Position numbers and translations under genes: made by a program. From assembly GCA_016791115.1 (NCBI GenBank), contig JAEUNL010000032.1, positions 36,558-100,557 on the forward strand: a stretch of DNA of 64,000 bases. Reading direction: 5' to 3'. This document shows positions 19,569-28,333 of the stretch, in pieces (the stretch's first letter is position 1; every line of letters starts with the position of its first letter). A model generated the notes under the pieces. It was not told where the DNA came from. It worked only from the letters and a program-made list of their open reading frames with translations, and did not search any database. Source of the DNA: Rhodocyclaceae bacterium. GTDB taxonomy: Bacteria > Pseudomonadota > Gammaproteobacteria > Burkholderiales > Rhodocyclaceae.

Positions 19569-20006
19569 ATGCGTGCGGGCATTGTCGCCGCGCTGCTGCT
19601 TTCCGTGGCGGCGCTTCCCGCAATGGCGGTCGAGTATCGATCGCTGGCCGAGAACGCACTGCTCTACGATGCCCCATCGGGCAAATCAGAGCCGAAATTC
19701 ATCATCGCGCGCGGAACGCCGGTCGAGTTGGTGGTTGCGCTCGACAAGTGGGTCAAGGTGCGAGATGCCGGCGGTGCGCTCCTTTGGGTCGAGCGCGCCA
19801 AGCTGCTCGACCGCCGCACGGTGATCGTCACAGCGGTCAGCGCGTCTGTCTTGAAAGCCGCCGAAGATAGCGCGCCGGTCGTTTTCGAGGCCGCGCGCGA
19901 TGTTGTCCTCGATCTGCTTGAAGCCGCTCCGCCCGGCTGGGCGAAGGTTCGCCATCGCGATGGACAGTCGGGCTTCGTGCGCGTGTCCCAAATCTGGGGC
20001 GTTTGA
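19569..20006 (+). CDS. Exported SH3-domain protein
   Basis: A 145-aa protein with a signal peptide (MRAGIVAALLLSVAALPAMA). It contains two bacterial SH3-like stretches: about residues 22-75 (LAENALLYDAPSGKSEPKF) and about 85-140 (DSAPVVFEAARDVVLDLLE, ending GWAKVRHRDGQSGFVRVSQI). Bacterial SH3 domains often bind cell-wall peptides, so an envelope role is likely but not shown. It starts four bases after the secB stop and runs 12 bases into gpsA, as in other betaproteobacterial secB-gpsA loci. Confidence 0.85.
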   Translation: MRAGIVAALLLSVAALPAMAVEYRSLAENALLYDAPSGKSEPKFIIARGTPVELVVALDKWVKVRDAGGALLWVERAKLLDRRTVIVTAVSASVLKAAEDSAPVVFEAARDVVLDLLEAAPPGWAKVRHRDGQSGFVRVSQIWGV

Positions 20007-20018
20007 GCCGCGCAACCG

Positions 20019-21002
20019 ATGAAACTCGCGATTCTCGGCGCCGGGGCATGGGGCACCGCCCTCGCGGCGTCTTTCGCGCCCTGGCACGACACGCTGATCT
20101 GGTCGCGTGACGCTGTGCAGGCAGCAGGCATGCGCGCTGCTCGCGAGAACGCGCGATACCTGCCGGGCTGCACCCTGCCGGCGAGTCTGGTCATTGAAAG
20201 CGATCTCGCGCGCGCTGTCGACGGGGGCGACCTGCTGCTTGTGGCAACCCCGTTGTCCGGACTGCGTGCGACGCTGGAGAGCCTGCGCCGCCTGGAAGGC
20301 AACCAACCCCTGTTGTGGGCGTGCAAGGGACTTGAGGCGGGATCGGCCAAATTGCCGCATCAGATCGTGGCCGAGGTACTGGGCGAGGGCGTTCCGTGCG
20401 GTGCTCTGACCGGTCCCAGTTTCGCCGACGAGGTCGCGCGCGGACTGCCCACGGCAATCACATTGGCGTCGCGTGACGCCGCTTTTGCGCGTGAAACGGC
20501 CGCTGCGCTTCATCATCCGCGATTGCGGATTTATGCCAATACCGACGTCGTGGGCGCCGAAATCGGCGGGGCCGTCAAGAACGTGATGGCCATCGCGGCG
20601 GGAGTCAGCGATGGCATGGGTTTCGGCCTGAACGCGCGGGCGGCGCTCATCACCCGCGGGCTGGCAGAAATCGCGCGTCTGGGCGAGGCACTCGGGGCGC
20701 GACGCGACACCTTCATGGGGCTGGCCGGAATGGGCGATCTGATCCTGACCTGTACCGGGGATCTGTCGCGCAACCGGCGGGTTGGTCTGGCACTTGCGCA
20801 AGGCAAGGCGCTGGATGACATCTTGCGTGAACTGGGACACATCGCGGAAGGCGTGAACACTGCGCGCGAAGTGGATCAGCTTGCCCGAAAAATCGGGGTG
20901 GATATGCCGATCACGCGAGCGGTGGTGTCCCTGCTGTTCGAAGGCCGGTCGGCCAAGCAGGCCGTGGAAGCGCTGCTCGCGCGCGATCCCAAGCTCGAGT
21001 AG
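20019..21002 (+). CDS. gpsA: NAD(P)-dependent glycerol-3-phosphate dehydrogenase
   Basis: A 327-aa enzyme making sn-glycerol 3-phosphate from dihydroxyacetone phosphate for phospholipid synthesis. It shows the N-terminal Rossmann motif [14 protein letters not shown], the substrate-loop [15 protein letters not shown], and the catalytic Lys in [20 protein letters not shown] with [14 protein letters not shown]. The length is normal. It is the last gene of the secB run and converges on the small hypothetical gene at 21018 with a 15-base gap. Confidence 0.95.
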   Translation: MKLAILGAGAWGTALAASFAPWHDTLIWSRDAVQAAGMRAARENARYLPGCTLPASLVIESDLARAVDGGDLLLVATPLSGLRATLESLRRLEGNQPLLWACKGLEAGSAKLPHQIVAEVLGEGVPCGALTGPSFADEVARGLPTAITLASRDAAFARETAAALHHPRLRIYANTDVVGAEIGGAVKNVMAIAAGVSDGMGFGLNARAALITRGLAEIARLGEALGARRDTFMGLAGMGDLILTCTGDLSRNRRVGLALAQGKALDDILRELGHIAEGVNTAREVDQLARKIGVDMPITRAVVSLLFEGRSAKQAVEALLARDPKLE

Positions 21003-21017
21003 CGTTCGACTGGCGGC

Positions 21018-21449
21018 TCAGCGCCCGTAATACTGGCCAGCAGGCGAGGGAATCGGCGAATCGGCCGTTACACCGCCGCCGGGGCGCATGCGCAACCAAG
21101 GCGTTGCGCACTCCTGAACGGCAGGAAAGTAGGCACGGGATTCCGGGCAGTAGAGCCGATCCTGATTGGGAATTTCGTACGTGGTGCCGGGGATGCCGCC
21201 GTAATATCCGCCGAGGTAGCCCGGCAAAGTCCGGCCGTAACGTACGTCGCCTCGCGCTGGTGTCGATGGGGACACCACGACGTAACCGCGCTGGCGCGCG
21301 CCATCCGGCACGGGGGCGATGAGCAGGGCACCATCAGGCCCTGTACGCCTGCCCAGGACGACTCCGCCATAATCGGAAGCGATAACGGGGGCCGCGGAGC
21401 CAAGTAGCGCGCCCGCCAGGGCGATTGTCAGGACTGGATTGATCCGCAT
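21018..21449 (-). CDS. Exported hypothetical protein, Gly/Tyr-rich
   Basis: 143 aa, function unrecognised. It has a signal peptide (VLTIALAGALLGSAAPVIAS). The mature part is rich in Gly, Pro and Tyr (GYLGGYYGGIPGTTYEIP) and carries two cysteines (YCPESRAYFPAVQEC) that could form a disulfide in the periplasm. The ATG at 21449 is supported by GGGAG eight bases upstream. Similar short exported YPAVQxC proteins are common in betaproteobacteria; no role is claimed. Confidence 0.72.
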   Translation of the reverse strand: MRINPVLTIALAGALLGSAAPVIASDYGGVVLGRRTGPDGALLIAPVPDGARQRGYVVVSPSTPARGDVRYGRTLPGYLGGYYGGIPGTTYEIPNQDRLYCPESRAYFPAVQECATPWLRMRPGGGVTADSPIPSPAGQYYGR

Positions 21450-21515
21450 TGTTGTTCTCCCGGAATGGCCGCTCGACGGCGCACAATACACTTAACAGCC
21501 TACTCCATTTGCTGC

Positions 21516-22001
21516 TTACCCGCTTGTGCCGAACGGATGATCTGCGCCGGCGAACCCGATCTGGCGCCAGGCTTCGAATAGGATGACCGCCACGCTGTTG
21601 GAGAGGTTGATGCTGCGCGATCCGGCGCACATCGGGATGCGGATCAACTGATCTGCCGGCAGCGATTCGAGCACCGACGACGGCAGCCCTCGTGTCTCCG
21701 AACCGAACAGCAAGACGTCGTCGCGCGAGTAGGAAACGTCGGCATAGCCGGTCGTGCCGCGCGTAGAGGCTGCAAACATGCGCCGGCTGCCGAGGGCCGC
21801 GGTGCAGGCCGGCCAATCGTCATGCACGCACACAGTCGCAAGCTCGCGATAGTCGAGTCCTGCCCGCATCATCGCCCGGTTGGTGAGCTGGAAGCCGAGT
21901 GGCCTGACCAGATGCAGGCGTGCACCGGTATTCGCGCACAGGCGCATCACGTTGCCCGTGTTGGGTGGAATCTCCGGCTGGTAAAGCACGATGTCGATCA
22001 T
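21516..22001 (-). CDS. trmL: tRNA (cytidine/uridine-34-2'-O)-methyltransferase TrmL
   Basis: A 161-aa SPOUT-fold enzyme that methylates the ribose of wobble nucleotide 34 in tRNA-Leu isoacceptors. It opens [19 protein letters not shown], the family N-terminus, and has the trefoil-knot SAM site [11 protein letters not shown] and [20 protein letters not shown]. TrmL proteins are single-domain and of this length. It lies downstream of comF by 26 bases on the same strand. Confidence 0.93.
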   Translation of the reverse strand: MIDIVLYQPEIPPNTGNVMRLCANTGARLHLVRPLGFQLTNRAMMRAGLDYRELATVCVHDDWPACTAALGSRRMFAASTRGTTGYADVSYSRDDVLLFGSETRGLPSSVLESLPADQLIRIPMCAGSRSINLSNSVAVILFEAWRQIGFAGADHPFGTSG

Positions 22002-22027
22002 GGTGCTGGATTATGGGTTGCGCGCGA

Positions 22028-22714
22028 TCATTCGCGCAGGGTTCGCGCAACGACCACATTGACGACGCGACTCGCGCCGCGCTGCTTGAGAACGCGCGCG
22101 AACTCGTCGAGCGTGGCGCCGGTGGTCATCACATCATCGACCACGACTACCTTCTTTCCACCTAGATCCTGCGTGCAGCGAAAGGCGCCGCGAATGTTCT
22201 TGCGACGCGCTTTCCAGGGCAGGCTCGCCTGAGGTGCGATTATCCGGTCCTTCACGCACAGGTCGACCAACAGCGGCAGATTCCAGTGCTGCGCAAGGTG
22301 GCGCGCGATCTCGACGGACTGGTTGAAACCTCGTTCGGCCAGCCGGGCCGGGTGTACCGGCAACGGGATCAGGCAGTCGGCTTCCTGCGGCCGGAACTGG
22401 CCGGCCAGTGATGCGGCGAGCCAGGGCGCCAGTGCAAGGCGGGCGCGATACTTGAGCGCCAGAATCATTTCCCGAACCGGGAAGTCGTAACTCCATCGCG
22501 CAAAAGTGGCATCGAAGTGCGGCGCATCGCGCAGACAGGCCCCGCAGGTCTGCCCGGCCGGGCTCGGCAGGGCGCACTGGGGACAGCGCTCCGCAGGCAA
22601 TGCCGGCAGGTCTTTCCGGCAGTCGGTGCAAAGGAAGTCGCGACCCGCCGGCGCGCCGCAGGCGTAGCAATCCTGCGGCAGCAGCCACGCCGCGAGGCGG
22701 CCTGCAGCGCTCAC
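22028..22714 (-). CDS. comF: ComF family protein (phosphoribosyltransferase-like)
   Basis: A 228-aa protein related to ComF/GntX, implicated in natural DNA uptake. The N-terminal third has four CxxC pairs (CYAC, CTDC, CPQC, CGAC), a zinc-ribbon arrangement. The C-terminal PRTase domain has [13 protein letters not shown], the PRPP-binding loop. The GTG at 22714 is chosen because GGAG lies seven bases upstream and it opens [18 protein letters not shown]; much longer frames run antisense through bioB. Together with the type IV pilus genes at 37.8-41.7 kb this is compatible with natural competence, which is an inference. Confidence 0.9.
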   Translation of the reverse strand: MSAAGRLAAWLLPQDCYACGAPAGRDFLCTDCRKDLPALPAERCPQCALPSPAGQTCGACLRDAPHFDATFARWSYDFPVREMILALKYRARLALAPWLAASLAGQFRPQEADCLIPLPVHPARLAERGFNQSVEIARHLAQHWNLPLLVDLCVKDRIIAPQASLPWKARRKNIRGAFRCTQDLGGKKVVVVDDVMTTGATLDEFARVLKQRGASRVVNVVVARTLRE

Positions 22715-22721
22715 GCGGGAT

Positions 22722-22764
22722 CTCCGCGCGGAGTGCCCGGAGTGCCTTGTGCGGCGCGTATAAT
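22722..22764 (+). promoter_or_regulatory. Palindrome and TATAAT box ahead of bioB
   Basis: CTCCGCGCGGAG (22722-22733) is a perfect 12-base palindrome, and TATAAT lies at 22759-22764, 41 bases before the bioB ATG. No good -35 is visible, so the -10 and the palindrome (a possible repressor site) are the only supported elements. The palindrome also covers the ribosome-binding site of the divergent comF gene. Confidence 0.35.
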
Positions 22765-22804
22765 CCCGGCTTCCCGCAGTCTGCCTGCCATTCGGGGTGA
22801 TCCC

Positions 22805-23785
22805 ATGTCTGCCGTCGTCACGAGCCCTGTCGAGTCCGCCGCCACACCCGCCCAAAAACGCTGGACCGTGGCGCAAATCGAAGCCTTGTTCGCCCTGCCG
22901 TTCACTGACCTGATGTTCCGCGCGCAGCAGGTGCATCGCGCACATTTTGATGCCAATGCGATCCAGCGGTCGACCCTGTTGTCGATCAAGACCGGCGGCT
23001 GTTCCGAAGACTGTGGCTATTGCTCGCAGGCGGCGCGCTACAACACTGGTCTCGAACGCGAGGAACTGATGCCGCTTGGCGAAGTGCTGCAGGCGGCGAG
23101 GACTGCCAAGGAAGGCGGCGCGTCGCGCTTCTGCATGGGGGCGGCTTGGCGTGGCCCGAAGCAGAAGGATCTCGATCAGGTGCTCGAGATGGTGCGCGAG
23201 GTCAAGTCGCTCGGACTGGAAACCTGCGTCACGCTGGGCATGCTCAAGGAAGGCCAGGCCGAACAGCTCAAGGATGCCGGGCTCGATTACTACAATCACA
23301 ACATCGACACTGCACCGGAGTTCTACGGTGCCGTCATCGGCACCCACAACCAGGGCGATCGCTTCGATACCCTGGAGAAGGTACGCGATGCAGGCATCAA
23401 CGTGTGTTGTGGCGGCATCATCGGCATGGGCGAATCGCGCCGCATGCGCGCGGCGCTGATCGCCGAACTCGCCAACATGGATCCGCCGCCGGAGTCGGTG
23501 CCGATCAATCATCTCGTGCAGGTCGAAGGCACGCCGCTCGCGAACGCGGCGCCGCTGGACCCGTTCGAGTTCGTGCGCACCATCGCCTGTGCGCGCATCA
23601 CCATGCCGAACTCTTACGTGCGATTGTCCGCCGGGCGGCAGCAGATGAGCGACGAGTTGCAGGCGCTATGCTTCCTGGCCGGCGCCAATTCGATTTTCTA
23701 CGGCGACAAGCTGCTCACCACCGGCAATCCGGAAGCTGATCGCGACCGCGGACTGCTCGAGCGGCTCGGCATGAAGGCCGTCTGA
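22805..23785 (+). CDS. bioB: Biotin synthase
   Basis: A 326-aa radical-SAM enzyme inserting sulfur into dethiobiotin. The SAM-cluster motif CSEDCGYC (CxxxCxxC) lies in [16 protein letters not shown], and the auxiliary-cluster and substrate residues lie in [21 protein letters not shown] and YVRLSAGR. The ATG at 22805 matches the family start. It is followed after seven bases by the BioC-like methyltransferase, forming a partial biotin operon; bioA, bioD and bioF are not in the window. Confidence 0.95.
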   Translation: MSAVVTSPVESAATPAQKRWTVAQIEALFALPFTDLMFRAQQVHRAHFDANAIQRSTLLSIKTGGCSEDCGYCSQAARYNTGLEREELMPLGEVLQAARTAKEGGASRFCMGAAWRGPKQKDLDQVLEMVREVKSLGLETCVTLGMLKEGQAEQLKDAGLDYYNHNIDTAPEFYGAVIGTHNQGDRFDTLEKVRDAGINVCCGGIIGMGESRRMRAALIAELANMDPPPESVPINHLVQVEGTPLANAAPLDPFEFVRTIACARITMPNSYVRLSAGRQQMSDELQALCFLAGANSIFYGDKLLTTGNPEADRDRGLLERLGMKAV

Positions 23786-23792
23786 TCCCTTT

Positions 23793-24719
23793 GTGCCGTT
23801 GAAGCTGGCGCAGGGCCGCGCGGACGATTCGCGCTTTGACATCGAACGCAATGCGGTGCTGCGCAATGCCTCGCGCGCGGCGCGGGGCTACGATGCCGCG
23901 GCCGTGCTGGCGCGCGAGGTGTCCCGCCGCATGGGCGAGCGGCTCGATCTGGTGAAGATCCAGCCGCAGCGCATTCTCGACGTCGGATGCGGCACGGGTG
24001 CGGATTTGCGCCTGCTCGCCGAACGCTATCCCCAGGCCCATCGCGTCGGCTGCGATTTCTCGAGTGCGATGCTGCGCGAGGCGGGCGGCGAGCTGCCGTG
24101 GTTCAAGCGCCTGCTGCCCGGCGGCCGTGCACGCGAGGCGGCGCGCGTCTGCGGCGAGGCTTCGCGCCTGCCGTTCGCCGAGCGCAGCATGTCGATGCTA
24201 TGGTCGAACCTGATGCTGCACTGGCTGACCGATCCGCTGCCTGCGTTGCGCGAAATGCATCGCGTGCTGGCAATCGATGGCCTGCTCATGTTCACCGCCT
24301 TCGGGCCCGATACGCTCAAGGAATTGCGCCGGTGCTTCGGACAAGCGGACGATGCGCCGCACGTGCATCGCTTCATCGACATGCACGATCTGGGCGACGC
24401 ACTGGTTGGCGCCGGATTCGCCGAGCCGGTGATGGACATGGAGACGCTCACCCTGACCTACGATTCGCTCGACGCATTGTTGCGTGATTTGCGTGTCTCG
24501 GGTGGCCAGTGTGCGCTGGCCGGGCGCAGGCGCGGGCTGACCGGCAAGCAGACCTGGTCTCGGGTGCGCGCCGCTTACGAGCTGCACCGCCGCGAAGGCC
24601 GCTTGCCTGCGACCTTCGAGGTGGTCTACGGCCACGCGTGGAAGCCCGCGCCGCGCACTGCGCCGGATGGGCGCAACATCGTCAGATTCGATCCGAAGCA
24701 ACGCGGCAGGGCGCTGTGA
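23793..24719 (+). CDS. BioC-like malonyl-ACP O-methyltransferase
   Basis: A 308-aa class I SAM methyltransferase. ILDVGCGTGADLRLLAERYP is motif I, CDFSSAMLREA contacts the SAM ribose, and NLMLHWLTDPLPALREMHRV matches the BioC substrate-side segment. The N-terminal ASRAARGYDAAAVLAREV is the BioC opening motif. BioC methylates malonyl-ACP so that fatty-acid synthesis can build the pimeloyl chain of biotin. The start is GTG, seven bases after the bioB stop. The context strongly supports a biotin role, although the protein is somewhat longer than E. coli BioC (251 aa). Confidence 0.86.
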   Translation: MPLKLAQGRADDSRFDIERNAVLRNASRAARGYDAAAVLAREVSRRMGERLDLVKIQPQRILDVGCGTGADLRLLAERYPQAHRVGCDFSSAMLREAGGELPWFKRLLPGGRAREAARVCGEASRLPFAERSMSMLWSNLMLHWLTDPLPALREMHRVLAIDGLLMFTAFGPDTLKELRRCFGQADDAPHVHRFIDMHDLGDALVGAGFAEPVMDMETLTLTYDSLDALLRDLRVSGGQCALAGRRRGLTGKQTWSRVRAAYELHRREGRLPATFEVVYGHAWKPAPRTAPDGRNIVRFDPKQRGRAL

Positions 24720-24868
24720 AGCGCGCCAAGCAGACGCGGATCAAGCCGCGCAATCCGGTCGCGACAGCACCCCTGCTGACCAAGGGGGGCGCACATCAGT
24801 TGCGCGGCAAGAAAGCGAAACGGGCGCGGCAGAAGGCGGCCTTCCGCAAGGATCTGCTTGCGAAATAG
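24716..24868 (+). CDS. Small, highly basic hypothetical protein
   Basis: A 50-aa frame beginning with a GTG that overlaps the methyltransferase stop (GTGA). It is rich in Lys/Arg (KRAKQTRIKPRN, KKAKRARQKAAFRKD) with LLTKGGAHQLRGK in the middle. The composition suggests a nucleic-acid or ribosome-associated peptide, or it may have no function. The coupled start and uninterrupted frame support translation; no family is recognised. Confidence 0.5.
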   Translation: MKRAKQTRIKPRNPVATAPLLTKGGAHQLRGKKAKRARQKAAFRKDLLAK

Positions 24869-24909
24869 GCAGGCGGCGGCGTTTGCGGACGCCTCGATTC
24901 AGGCTGAAG

Positions 24910-24925
24910 TGTGATATTTGTCACG
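24910..24925. promoter_or_regulatory. CRP-like site TGTGA-N6-TCACG
   Basis: TGTGATATTTGTCACG matches the CRP/Vfr consensus TGTGA-N6-TCACA at nine of ten positions. It lies in the gene-free stretch after the small basic gene, about 220 bases before an intrinsic terminator. No convincing -10/-35 pair is placed downstream by eye. FNR/Dnr-type sites (TTGAT-N4-ATCAA) do not match. Confidence 0.4.
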
Positions 24926-25140
24926 CCGCTTGAACGCTTGGCAGAGGGAAATCATCCGTTAGACCTATGGTTAAGTTTGTCGGGCGCTTGTTACGATGCG
25001 TTTCATCGGGAATCACAAGAAGACACCGACAGGGCGTCCGAGCACAGCGAGCAAGGTCTGGAGGTCAGTAAAAAAGCAAATCGCGCTCATCGGATAGCAA
25101 ACAGAAGAAAGTCATACGAGGTCAGGAAATTGGATTCCCT
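24926..25140 (+). ncRNA. Candidate small RNA ending at intrinsic terminator
   Basis: The gene-free stretch 24869-25292 (424 bases) has no convincing reading frame: a 98-codon frame across it has no ribosome-binding site and no family character. It is AT-richer than its neighbours (for example around 25071-25140), contains several GGA triplets (SD-like GGAGGTCAG at 25060-25068, then 25091, 25122 and 25131) and a repeated GAGGTCAG, and ends in a terminator at 25141-25170. A regulated sRNA is a reasonable hypothesis; the 5' end is unknown. Confidence 0.3.
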
Positions 25141-25170
25141 TCGCCGGCGACAAGCCGGCGATTTGTTTTG
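25141..25170 (+). terminator. Rho-independent terminator in gene-free stretch
   Basis: TCGCCGGC (25141-25148) pairs perfectly with GCCGGCGA (25154-25161) around GACAA, followed by TTTGTTTTG. It is a canonical + strand intrinsic terminator, 273 bases after the last + strand stop codon. It therefore ends either read-through from the bio genes or a separate small transcript. Confidence 0.75.
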
Positions 25171-25292
25171 TGGCACACCTGAAAGGCGCATGGGCCGGGT
25201 GTTCTAGGTCTTGCTGGCTGCAGACTCAGCGTACATGCGCCTTCCGAGGTCGGGTGCCTGTAGGTCGTTAATCCACGGGCATCTCGGGCGGG

Positions 25293-26054
25293 TCAGGGAT
25301 TGAGCTGACGATACACGCTGTCGGCAACCCGCATCAGGTCGGACTTGGCGATCTCGCCCGACAGGGCATAGCCAAGTTTGCCGTCGAGCCAGTAGAACAC
25401 GCCGACCTTGCCCTCCTGCGCGAAGCGGAACGCCGTCTCGCGGTTGTCGCTCGCGTCCGTACGTACGTAGAGCGTGAGCCGCTGGCCTCGCGTGTCCTGG
25501 TACATGAACTGCGCCACCGGACCCGATTCGCCGGGCAACAAGCGCCCGCCGACCAGTTCGAATCCCTCGTTGCGCAGGGCGGGCGCCCTGACCGACGAAC
25601 CGAGCCGTTTCGAAAGCCAGGTGACGAGGTGCTGTTCCTGGTCCGCCGTGACTTCCACCGGGTGGCGTACCTCGGGCACATAGACCACGTGTGCGATGGC
25701 AGCAGCCCTTGGCAGTGCGGCGGTTTCGAACTGGCCGGTGCCGCCGACATGGCCGCGCGCGACATAGCCGACGACCACGCCGAGCGCTAACCAGGCCACC
25801 ATCGCGGCGATGCGCAGCGGCATCGCGCGGGGCGCGTTGCGTGCGGCGTGGGCCAGCCGCGCGGGTATCGGCTCCTGCATCACGCTGTCGTAGCGCCGGT
25901 GCAGCAGACCGTTCTGATCGCGCCAGGCGGCAAGCTGCTCCTGCACCGCCGGGCGTTCCTCGAGCCACGCCGCCACCTGCAGCCGCTCTGCTGCGTCGAG
26001 GCGACCGTCGGCGTAGGCGTGAAGCTGCTCTTCGCTGATCGTCTGTACGCTCAT
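25293..26054 (-). CDS. Transmembrane anti-sigma factor
   Basis: A 253-aa single-pass membrane protein. The N-terminal cytoplasmic part (about residues 1-75, SEEQLHAYADGRLDAAERLQ) is the anti-sigma fold that begins with the usual HAYxDGxLD motif but lacks the zinc HxxxCxxC, so it is a non-ZAS type. A transmembrane helix (RIAAMVAWLALGVVVGYVA) leads to a periplasmic domain of about 150 aa (VVYVPEVRHPVEV, LVTWLSKRLG, VGGRLLPG). Its start overlaps the sigma gene stop by four bases, so the two are coupled. It should hold the sigma factor inactive until an envelope or oxidative signal arrives. Confidence 0.87.
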   Translation of the reverse strand: MSVQTISEEQLHAYADGRLDAAERLQVAAWLEERPAVQEQLAAWRDQNGLLHRRYDSVMQEPIPARLAHAARNAPRAMPLRIAAMVAWLALGVVVGYVARGHVGGTGQFETAALPRAAAIAHVVYVPEVRHPVEVTADQEQHLVTWLSKRLGSSVRAPALRNEGFELVGGRLLPGESGPVAQFMYQDTRGQRLTLYVRTDASDNRETAFRFAQEGKVGVFYWLDGKLGYALSGEIAKSDLMRVADSVYRQLNP

Positions 26055-26557
26055 TTGATCACCTTGAGCTGGGGCGCCGCGGCAAGTTCCACGCCGGAGA
26101 GCAGCGCGCGCAGGCGCTCCCGTCCGCGCGAGAGGCGCGACATCACGGTGCCGATCGGCGTGCCGACGATGCGCGCTGCCTCTTCGTAGGAGAGGTCTTC
26201 CAGGCCGACGAGCAACAGCACTTCGCGCTGTTCTGCCGATAGCCGCGACAGGGCGCGGTCGAGATCGCGCAACTCCAGGTTGTCGGATTGCGTCGCACGC
26301 AGCGGAAGATCGGGCAGCAGTTCATCCGCGAGGTAATCGATGTTCGCCGCGGATTTGATCTGGTTGACGAAAATGTTGTGCATGATGGTGAAAAGCCATG
26401 CGCGCAGATTGCCCGGCCGCCACAGCGAGAACCGCGACAGCGCGCGTTCGAGCGTGTCCTGTACCAGATCGTCCGCACGCGCTGCGTCGCCGGTCAACGC
26501 GCGGGCGTAACGGCGCAGGCGCGGAATTTCGGCGACGATGAGGTCTCGGCTGGACAT
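26051..26557 (-). CDS. ECF (group IV) RNA polymerase sigma factor
   Basis: A 168-aa sigma factor containing only regions 2 and 4. Region 2 is IPRLRRYARALTGDAARADD with LVQDTLERAL and LRAWLFTIMHNIFVNQ; region 4 is LSAEQREVLLLVGLEDLSYE with GTVMSRLSRGRERLRAL. Its stop overlaps the anti-sigma start (ATGA). ECF factors usually autoregulate, but I could not place a confident GGAAC-type promoter in the gap upstream (26558-26688), which is shared with the divergent DUF455 gene. Confidence 0.92.
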   Translation of the reverse strand: MSSRDLIVAEIPRLRRYARALTGDAARADDLVQDTLERALSRFSLWRPGNLRAWLFTIMHNIFVNQIKSAANIDYLADELLPDLPLRATQSDNLELRDLDRALSRLSAEQREVLLLVGLEDLSYEEAARIVGTPIGTVMSRLSRGRERLRALLSGVELAAAPQLKVIK

Positions 26558-26688
26558 GAGTTCGTTGGGTGGCGACGATGCCCGGGCTATCGTCGCGTTT
26601 TGTCATCATCCTGTAAACAGTCCGGTTGCGCGCTTATTCCGTTTTCCTCCCGTTGCATCCTGGGGCAGGCGGGGCCGCGGGGTACGCG

Positions 26689-27507
26689 ATGGCGGCATAT
26701 CATTGCCGGATGGATCATCTGAACGCATTCATGCAGGCCCGGGCAGCGCTGGCCGAGGCAGATGTCGATCGCAAGCTCGATCTGACGGGGCGCATTGCCG
26801 CGCTGTCGATCGCACCGGAAGATGCCGTCGCGGCCTGCGATCTGATCGACCAGCCCGGCCGTCCGGCGCGGCCCCGGCTTGTGCCCCCGCAGCAGGTCGG
26901 CCGGCGGCGTGTCGGCAGCCGACAGGGACACGCGGCCCTGATCCACGCGCTGGCGCACATCGAGTTCAACGCAATCAACCTGGCGCTCGACTGCGTCTGC
27001 CGGTTTCGCGGGCATCCCGTCGACTTCTACCGCGACTGGCTCAGAGTGGCGGCGGAAGAGGGGCTGCACTTCCGCTTGCTGCGCGATCACCTGCGCACCC
27101 TCGGCTTCGACTACGGGGACTTCGATGCCCATGACGGCTTGTGGCAGATGGCAGTCCGCACTGCCCACGATCCGCTCGCCCGCATGGCGCTGGTGCCTCG
27201 TCTGCTCGAAGCGCGCGGACTGGATGCGACACCCGGCATCATGGACAAGCTCGGTGGCATTGGCGATACCGCGGGGGTGGCGATCCTGGAGATCGTCCTG
27301 CGCGACGAGATCGGCCACGTCGCCATCGGCGATCGCTGGTTCCGCCATTTGTGCGCCCTGCGCGGCGTGGCACCGGAAGCGACCTACCGGCGTTTGCTCG
27401 AGGAGTATTCGGCGCCGAAGCTTGCCAGGCCGGTCAATCGGCAGGCCAGGCTGGCGGCCGGGTTTTCGGCCGGCGAGATCGACGCGCTGGAGGCGGCGGC
27501 CGACTGA
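26689..27507 (+). CDS. DUF455 family ferritin-like protein
   Basis: About 272 aa. It is a helical, ferritin-like-fold protein of unknown function. Metal-ligand-like Glu/His pairs are seen in ALAHIEFNAINLALD, AAEEGLHFRLLRDHL and EIVLRDEIGHVAIGDRWF, consistent with a di-iron four-helix bundle. HDPLARMALVPRLLEARGLD is the DUF455 core signature. ATGs at 26689 and 26710 are both possible; 26689 has GGGGT upstream. It ends at a strong terminator shared with cytochrome c4. Confidence 0.8.
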   Translation: MAAYHCRMDHLNAFMQARAALAEADVDRKLDLTGRIAALSIAPEDAVAACDLIDQPGRPARPRLVPPQQVGRRRVGSRQGHAALIHALAHIEFNAINLALDCVCRFRGHPVDFYRDWLRVAAEEGLHFRLLRDHLRTLGFDYGDFDAHDGLWQMAVRTAHDPLARMALVPRLLEARGLDATPGIMDKLGGIGDTAGVAILEIVLRDEIGHVAIGDRWFRHLCALRGVAPEATYRRLLEEYSAPKLARPVNRQARLAAGFSAGEIDALEAAAD

Positions 27508-27527
27508 GGGATAGCTAACGCAATAGA

Positions 27528-27559
27528 AAAAGGGCGCCGCGCGGGCGCCCTTTTCTTTC
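27528..27559. terminator. Bidirectional intrinsic terminator between DUF455 and cytochrome c4 genes
   Basis: AAAAGGGCGCC (27528-27538) pairs with GGCGCCCTTTT (27544-27554) around a five-base loop, giving a U-tract on the + strand (TTTTCTTT) and, through the flanking A-run, also on the - strand. It serves both convergent genes. Confidence 0.85.
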
Positions 27560-27585
27560 GTACCGTCGTAACGGCAATCAGGCGA

Positions 27586-28221
27586 TCAACGCAGCCCGGC
27601 GATGTAATCGGAAACGGCCTTGATCTCGGCATCCGTCATCTTGATTGCGATCATGCGCATCATCTGGTTCGGGTCATTCGCGCGCTCGCCGGCGCGGAAA
27701 GCCTTGAGTTGCGCCTCCGTGTATTCGGCAAACTGACCGCCCAGGCGCGGGAACTGCGCAGGAATGCCGGCACCGGCCGGGCCGTGACAGCCGGCGCAGG
27801 CGGGCAGGCCCTTGCCGGCTTCGCCGGCGCGGTAAAGCTTTTGCCCGAGCTCGATCGACTTCGCGTCCTTGGCCGCTTCCGGATTCAACTTCTGGCCGGA
27901 GAAGTAGCTTGCCAGGCCTTTCATATCGTCGTCGCTGAGCGCGGCGACCATGCCGCCCATGATTGGGTTGTTGCGCTCTGCCGGCTTGCCATCGGCAGCC
28001 TTGAAATTTCGCAACTGCTTGTAGATGTATTCGGGATGCTGGCCGGCGAGCTTCGGATTGACGGCTGCGACGCTGTTGCCGTCGGCACCGTGACAGCCCG
28101 CGCAAACGCCTGCGGCGATCTGTTGAGCCTTGCCGGCATCCGGCGCGGACGCGGCCTTGTCTTCGGCGTGGGCGAAGCCTGCGGCGACGGCAAGAGACAG
28201 AATCAGGGAACGCAGAATCAT
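27586..28221 (-). CDS. Cytochrome c4 (diheme)
   Basis: A 211-aa periplasmic diheme cytochrome c. A signal peptide ([14 protein letters not shown]) is followed by two homologous heme domains, each with [18 protein letters not shown] (about residue 40) and [13 protein letters not shown] (about residue 141), with axial Met candidates in [15 protein letters not shown] and [12 protein letters not shown]. Cytochrome c4 passes electrons from the bc1 complex to terminal oxidases. GAGGT precedes the ATG. It diverges from engB, an arrangement also seen in other betaproteobacteria. Confidence 0.93.
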   Translation of the reverse strand: MILRSLILSLAVAAGFAHAEDKAASAPDAGKAQQIAAGVCAGCHGADGNSVAAVNPKLAGQHPEYIYKQLRNFKAADGKPAERNNPIMGGMVAALSDDDMKGLASYFSGQKLNPEAAKDAKSIELGQKLYRAGEAGKGLPACAGCHGPAGAGIPAQFPRLGGQFAEYTEAQLKAFRAGERANDPNQMMRMIAIKMTDAEIKAVSDYIAGLR

Positions 28222-28333
28222 TTCGGCTACCTCGGTGCGGGAGTGTCGATACAAACCTGATATTCTACAACAATCGCGCCGCACCGCACCACGCTGTCGC
28301 GGCCCAAACCGCTGGCAGCACCAGCTGCAAATT

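Noticed and set aside
24911..25207. 98-codon frame in the gap after the small basic gene
   Set aside because: No ribosome-binding site, no family features, and it runs through a perfect intrinsic terminator; the stretch is better explained as non-coding.
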